This document shows, piece by piece, positions 5,741 through 7,796 of a DNA stretch of 7,796 nucleotides; the first letter of the stretch is position 1, and each line of letters starts with the position of its first letter. The translations under genes and the position numbers were made by a program. Below the pieces are notes generated by a model. It did no database searches and was not told where the DNA came from. It worked only from the letters and a program-made list of their open reading frames with translations. The DNA is from Candidatus Rokubacteria bacterium RIFCSPLOWO2_02_FULL_72_37 (GTDB lineage Bacteria; Methylomirabilota; Methylomirabilia; Rokubacteriales; CSP1-6): contig MGCE01000044.1 in the NCBI GenBank assembly GCA_001790315.1, forward strand, positions 1-7,796, written 5' to 3'.

Positions 5741-6720
5741 TGACCGTCCTCCTCGGGGTCGACGTCGGCGGCACGATCACATCCACGGGCGCGGTGACGG
5801 TCGACGGCGAGATCCTCGTCGAGCGGCGCGCGCCGACCCACGGCGAAGGCCCCGGCCGCGCGCTCGCGACGCTGCTCGGGCTGATCGCGGACGTGCGTCG
5901 CGCCGCCGAGAGGCGGGGAAGCGCGGTCACGGCGATCGGCGTCGGCGTCCCGGGGCCCGTGGACACGGTCGCGGGGCGCGTCGGCGAGCACGTGCCGCAC
6001 GTGCCCGAGCTCGCGGGCCGGCCGCTCGCCGCCGAGCTCGGGACGCACAGCGGACTGCCGGCGTTCGTGGACAACGACGTGAACGCGCTGGCCCTGGGCG
6101 AGTGGATGTTCGGCGCCGGCCGCGGCGCGCGCTCGCTCGTCGTGCTGGCGCCGGGCACGGGCTTCGGCGCCGGCATCGTCCTCGACGGGCGTCTGGTGCG
6201 GGGCATCGCCGGCTTCGGCGGCGAGCTCGGCCACACCCCGATCAAGTTCGACGGTCCGCCGTGCTGGTGCGGGGGGCACGGGTGTTTGGCGGTCTACGCG
6301 AGCGGGCGCGGGATCGCCGAGGCGGCGCGCGGGCGCGTGGCCGGCGACGCGGACGCTCCGCTCCTGCGCGCGGCCGGCGGCGATCCCCAGGCGATCACGG
6401 CGCGGCTGGTGTTCGAGCGGGCCGCCGCGGGCGACGCGCTGGCCGCGGCGGTCGTCGACGAGGCGTGCCAGGCGCTGGGCGCGATGCTCGGCACCGTCGT
6501 GAACGGCCTGAATCCCGAGGTGGTGATCGTCACCGGGGGCGTGGCCGCCTCGTTCGCCGCGCGCGAAGCCCGCATCCTCGAAGCGGCCCGCGCGTACGCC
6601 TTCGCGCCCGCGCTCGCGGCGACCCGGATCACGATCGTGCCCGGCGACAAGCGCACGAGCATGCGCGGGGCCGCGGCCCTGGCGCTCTACGAGCAGGGGC
6701 GCGGGGGGCACGCGTCGTGA
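5740..6720 (+). CDS. ROK-family sugar kinase (glucokinase or N-acetylhexosamine kinase type)
   Basis: A 326-residue protein begins at the ATG in TGATG, one base overlapping the YdjC stop; a GTG one codon earlier (5737) is possible. 'LLGVDVGGT' (4-12) is the phosphate-1 ATP loop. 'FVDNDVNALALGE' (109-121) holds the catalytic base Asp113. 'APGTGFGAGIVLDGRLVRG' is the sugar- and phosphate-2-binding region, and 'GGELGHTPI' with 'CWCGGHGCL' gives the ROK zinc site of one histidine and three cysteines. Family enzymes phosphorylate glucose, N-acetylglucosamine, N-acetylmannosamine or related sugars with ATP. There is no N-terminal helix-turn-helix domain, so it is a kinase and not a NagC/XylR-type repressor. 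The usual glutamate after the zinc motif (GC-x-E-x-Y-x-SG) is Ala here, 'GCLAVYASG', which may affect sugar selectivity. The adjacent deacetylase favours an acetylated or amino sugar as substrate, an inference. Confidence 0.93.
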   Translation: MTVLLGVDVGGTITSTGAVTVDGEILVERRAPTHGEGPGRALATLLGLIADVRRAAERRGSAVTAIGVGVPGPVDTVAGRVGEHVPHVPELAGRPLAAELGTHSGLPAFVDNDVNALALGEWMFGAGRGARSLVVLAPGTGFGAGIVLDGRLVRGIAGFGGELGHTPIKFDGPPCWCGGHGCLAVYASGRGIAEAARGRVAGDADAPLLRAAGGDPQAITARLVFERAAAGDALAAAVVDEACQALGAMLGTVVNGLNPEVVIVTGGVAASFAAREARILEAARAYAFAPALAATRITIVPGDKRTSMRGAAALALYEQGRGGHAS

Positions 6721-6734
6721 TACAACAGGGCTCC

Positions 6735-6742
6735 GGAGGAGG
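6735..6742 (+). promoter_or_regulatory. Strong Shine-Dalgarno site (GGAGGAGG) for the alcohol dehydrogenase gene
   Basis: GGAGGAGG lies 6 nt before the ATG at 6749 and establishes the start of the last gene, which has no overlap with the kinase gene. No -35/-10 promoter pair is convincing in the 28-nt gap. Confidence 0.75.
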
Positions 6743-6748
6743 CGCGCG

Positions 6749-7796
6749 ATGAAAGCGATTGCGTTCCGCGGGGTGGGTGACGTCCGGGTCGAGACGGTGG
6801 CGGACCCGAAGATCGTCCAGCCGACCGACGTCGTGCTGCGGATCACGACGAGCGCGGTCTGCGGATCGGACCTGCACCAGTACCACGGCCGGGGCGGTGC
6901 GCTCGTGCAGCCGGGCGCCGTGATGGGCCACGAGTTCATGGGCGTGGTGGAGGAGGCCGGGCCCGAGGTGCGGACGGTGAAGCGCGGCGACCGGGTCATC
7001 GCGCCGTTCTCCGTCTCCTGCGGCCGCTGCGAGTGGTGCCAGCGGAAGCTCCCGACCCAGTGCACCACGACCGAGCGGGCGGTGTTCGGCGGGCGCTGGG
7101 GCCACGTCTGGCCCGGCGGCCAGGCCGAGCGCATCCGCGTGCCGTTCGCCGATCACATGACGGAGCCCGTGCCCGCGGCCATGTCGGACGAGGACGCCCT
7201 CTTCCTGGGCGACATCCTCTCGACCGGGTTCTTCTGCGCGGAGAACGGGGGCATCCGCCCCGGGGACGCCGTCGCCGTGTTCGGCGCGGGCCCGGTGGGA
7301 CTCCTCGCGATGCAGTCGGCCCAGCTCTTCGGCCCCGCTCGCGTCTTCGCGGTGGACCGCGTCGACTACCGGCTCGCGCTCGCCCAGGAGTTCGGCGCCG
7401 AGCCGGTGAATCTCGATCGGGGCGATCCCGCCGAGCAGCTGCGCCGGCTCACCGGCGGCCGCGGACCCGACGTCGTGCTCGAGTGCGTCGGCCACGAGAC
7501 GCCGTTCACCCAGGCCATCCAGGCCGTGCGCGCGGGCGGGACGGTGTCGTCCGTCGGCGTCTACGTCGAGGCGAACATGGGTTTCCCGGCCCGCGAGGCC
7601 TTCTTCAAGGACCTGAACCTCCGCATGGGCATCTGCAACGCGCGCAACTACATGGTGCCGCTCATGCCCCTCGTGGAGGGCGGCAAGCTCCGCCCGGCGC
7701 GGATCGTGACGCACACGATGCCGCTCGCGGACGCGCCGAAAGGCTACGCGATCTTCGACAAGAAGGAAGACCGCGCGATCAAGGTGCTGCTCAAGC
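6749..7796 (+). CDS. Zinc-dependent medium-chain alcohol dehydrogenase (3' partial)
   Basis: The frame stays open to the window edge; 349 residues are visible and the stop lies just beyond. Cys38 in 'AVCGSDLH' and His61-Glu62 in 'MGHEFMGVVEE' are the catalytic-zinc ligands of the MDR superfamily. Cys91, Cys94, Cys97 and Cys105 (CGRCEWC...C) form the structural-zinc site. 'VFGAGPVGLLAMQSA' (178-192) is the Rossmann dinucleotide loop, and the acidic residue in 'FAVDRVDYRL' (Asp203) predicts NAD rather than NADP. It should oxidise an alcohol or polyol, or act as a glutathione-independent formaldehyde dehydrogenase-like or threonine dehydrogenase-like enzyme; the sequence does not decide the substrate. 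'GICNARNYMVPLMPLVEGGKL' near the C terminus is typical of the sorbitol/glutathione-independent formaldehyde dehydrogenase branch. It follows the ROK kinase gene by 28 nt and may share its transcript. Length is near the usual 350-390 residues, so little is missing. Confidence 0.92.
   Translation, partial: MKAIAFRGVGDVRVETVADPKIVQPTDVVLRITTSAVCGSDLHQYHGRGGALVQPGAVMGHEFMGVVEEAGPEVRTVKRGDRVIAPFSVSCGRCEWCQRKLPTQCTTTERAVFGGRWGHVWPGGQAERIRVPFADHMTEPVPAAMSDEDALFLGDILSTGFFCAENGGIRPGDAVAVFGAGPVGLLAMQSAQLFGPARVFAVDRVDYRLALAQEFGAEPVNLDRGDPAEQLRRLTGGRGPDVVLECVGHETPFTQAIQAVRAGGTVSSVGVYVEANMGFPAREAFFKDLNLRMGICNARNYMVPLMPLVEGGKLRPARIVTHTMPLADAPKGYAIFDKKEDRAIKVLLK

Noticed and set aside
5644..7134. Minus-strand open frame of 496 codons opposite the ROK kinase and dehydrogenase
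   Set aside because: It spans two convincing plus-strand genes and their gap, with composition typical of a GC-rich shadow frame (R, A, G, H, P) and no recognisable domain.

Overview
This window comes from a very GC-rich genome with strong third-position G/C bias. All eight recognisable genes lie on the + strand with almost no intergenic space. The lineage is not identifiable with certainty. The combination of GC content, a Ski2-type helicase, an outer-membrane lipoprotein with a BamE-like domain and single-copy metabolic genes would fit an uncultured Gram-negative soil or subsurface lineage, such as the Rokubacteria/Methylomirabilota type or a deltaproteobacterium-like group. That is inference only. 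No mobile element, CRISPR array, tRNA or rRNA was seen.

Layout. 1-1512: the C-terminal part of a Ski2/Mtr4-like DEAD/DEAH helicase, entering at motif VI. 1509-2009: a lipoprotein with a SmpA/OmlA (BamE)-like C-terminal domain, starting in a 4-base ATGA overlap. 2032-3696: a cytoplasmic gamma-glutamyltransferase-like Ntn hydrolase. 3701-3717: a perfect small hairpin. 3737-3997: a small AhpD/carboxymuconolactone-decarboxylase-like protein with an in-frame TGA at codon 40. 3984-4295: an unrecognised 103-residue protein. 4279-4989: a small-domain SAM methyltransferase. 4997-5740: a YdjC/ChbG-family deacetylase. 5740-6720: a ROK-family sugar kinase. 6749 to the window end: a zinc-dependent medium-chain alcohol dehydrogenase, cut off at its 3' end.

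The main result is at 3737-3997. Conventional gene calling would give either a 39-residue peptide or nothing. The frame continues as good AhpD-like protein after the TGA. The TGA falls where AhpD has the second cysteine of its CxHC motif. A perfect stem-loop with the apical sequence AGGT follows, and its GGT lies exactly 18 nt after the TGA, the same offset as in the E. coli fdhF SECIS as I recall it. I read this as a selenoprotein with selenocysteine at residue 40. The next gene starts inside its last codons, so it may be translationally coupled to selenocysteine read-through.

The genes are co-directional with overlaps or gaps of 40 nt or less, so they could form one or a few long transcripts. 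No convincing promoter was found inside the window. The YdjC deacetylase and ROK kinase overlap by one base and make biochemical sense as an amino-sugar or acetylated-sugar pair. The selenoprotein beside a GGT-like enzyme hints at thiol or peroxide chemistry, but nothing in the sequence proves a common pathway.
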